A DNA stretch of 7,255 nt from Spirochaetales bacterium (GTDB taxonomy: Bacteria > Spirochaetota > Spirochaetia > DSM-27196 > SLST01), in NCBI GenBank assembly GCA_030642995.1, contig DAOWMR010000134.1:1-7255 (forward strand), given 5' to 3'. The notes below the pieces were generated by a model. The model had not been told where the DNA came from, ran no database searches, and worked only from the letters and a program-made list of their open reading frames with translations. The position numbers and the translations under genes were made by a program. Below, piece by piece: positions 6,960 through 7,255 of this stretch. The stretch's first letter is position 1. Each line of letters opens with the position of its first letter.

Positions 6960-7255
6960 GTGACGCGCTCCCGGCAGCTTCCATCAGGCTGGTACCCTTC
7001 CGACGCTCGAGGGGTTCGTACACAGTGCGCCGGCTTCCTGTCTGATTGGGACAGGGGTGAGGCGGACTGTTGCGCGGTAGTGGTTCCCCACGCGGGCTGG
7101 GGATACTCCGGTTCGCTTGCCTGCCGGACCATTGCGCGCCTGCGTCCGCCGGCGGAAATCGTCGTGGTTGTAGGTGGTCATCTCCGACCCGCCGACTCGA
7201 TTCTCCTGGCTCCGGAAGATGCCGTTGCCACACCGTTGGGAGATCTCGTCGTTGA
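6960..7255 (+). CDS. Memo / AmmeMemoRadiSam system protein B family, N-terminal part (runs off window)
   Basis: From GTG 6960 the frame stays open to the window edge (98 codons plus two bases). The product lines up along its whole visible length with the Memo family, including my recollection of human MEMO1. LPSGWYPSD (residues 7-15) corresponds to the SHAGSWYTAS region; VVVPHAGWGYSG (40-51) to APHAGYTYCG; VVVGGH (69-74) to ILGPSH; and ATPLGDL to RTPLYDL. His44 and His74 occupy the positions of the MEMO1 site histidines 49 and 81; the third (Cys244) would lie beyond the window. Bacterial members often accompany an AMMECR1-domain protein and a radical SAM protein, a set named AmmeMemoRadiSam whose function is unsettled. 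An in-frame stop at 6954-6956 excludes any earlier start, and the next in-frame candidate would remove the conserved N-terminus. Trp47 replaces the usual Tyr. Confidence 0.85.
   Translation, partial: MTRSRQLPSGWYPSDARGVRTQCAGFLSDWDRGEADCCAVVVPHAGWGYSGSLACRTIARLRPPAEIVVVVGGHLRPADSILLAPEDAVATPLGDLVV

Noticed and set aside
6868..7233. A 121-codon minus-strand frame covering the divergent region and the Memo-like gene
   Set aside because: It is Pro/Arg-rich low-complexity sequence antisense to a frame with conserved Memo motifs, and it spans both predicted promoters.
7070..7255. A 61-codon plus-strand ATG-like frame at the right end
   Set aside because: It is Arg/Ser/Gly-rich and out of frame with the Memo-like reading, which aligns with its family throughout.

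Overview
The window looks like ordinary chromosome from a moderately GC-rich bacterium. The gene set (class II xylose isomerase, RNase Z, a Gld-type ABC cluster with a DUF4340 partner, a degenerate GGDEF membrane protein and a Memo-family protein) would suit a free-living spirochaete (Spirochaetota). That assignment is inferred from gene content and remembered family distribution; no rRNA or other marker is present to prove it. I see no mobile element, CRISPR array, tRNA or rRNA.

Layout. Positions 1-456 hold the 3' third of xylA (+). Five bases later, 462-5665 (+) is a tightly packed run of five genes: ribonuclease Z, an ABC ATPase (GldA-like), an ABC-2 permease (GldF-like), a GldG-like membrane-anchored protein and a DUF4340 protein. 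Each overlaps the next by 4, 4, 10 and 4 bases, so they are probably co-transcribed and translationally coupled. The last four would form one envelope complex: two cytosolic ATPases, two six-helix permeases and two large extracytoplasmic partners. Its substrate is unknown. RNase Z leads the run, although it has no obvious functional tie to a transporter.

The run ends one base from the stop of a convergent minus-strand gene (5667-6860). That gene encodes a two-helix membrane protein with an extracytoplasmic sensor-like domain and a cytoplasmic GGDEF domain whose signature is GSDTF, so it is probably catalytically dead. A short perfect palindrome is centred on the single base between the two stops. 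Divergent from this gene, a GTG-initiated gene begins at 6960 (+) and runs off the right edge. Its 98 visible codons match the N-terminus of the Memo/AmmeMemoRadiSam protein B family.

The least ordinary feature is the divergent region at 6860-6960. On both strands a -35/-10 pair with a 17-base spacer ends exactly six bases before a start codon (ATG at 6860 on minus, GTG at 6960 on plus). This predicts a symmetric pair of leaderless transcripts, in a genome where at least some other genes here have normal Shine-Dalgarno sites. I did not find a clearly new multi-gene system. The GldFG/DUF4340 module is recurrent, but its function is poorly defined.
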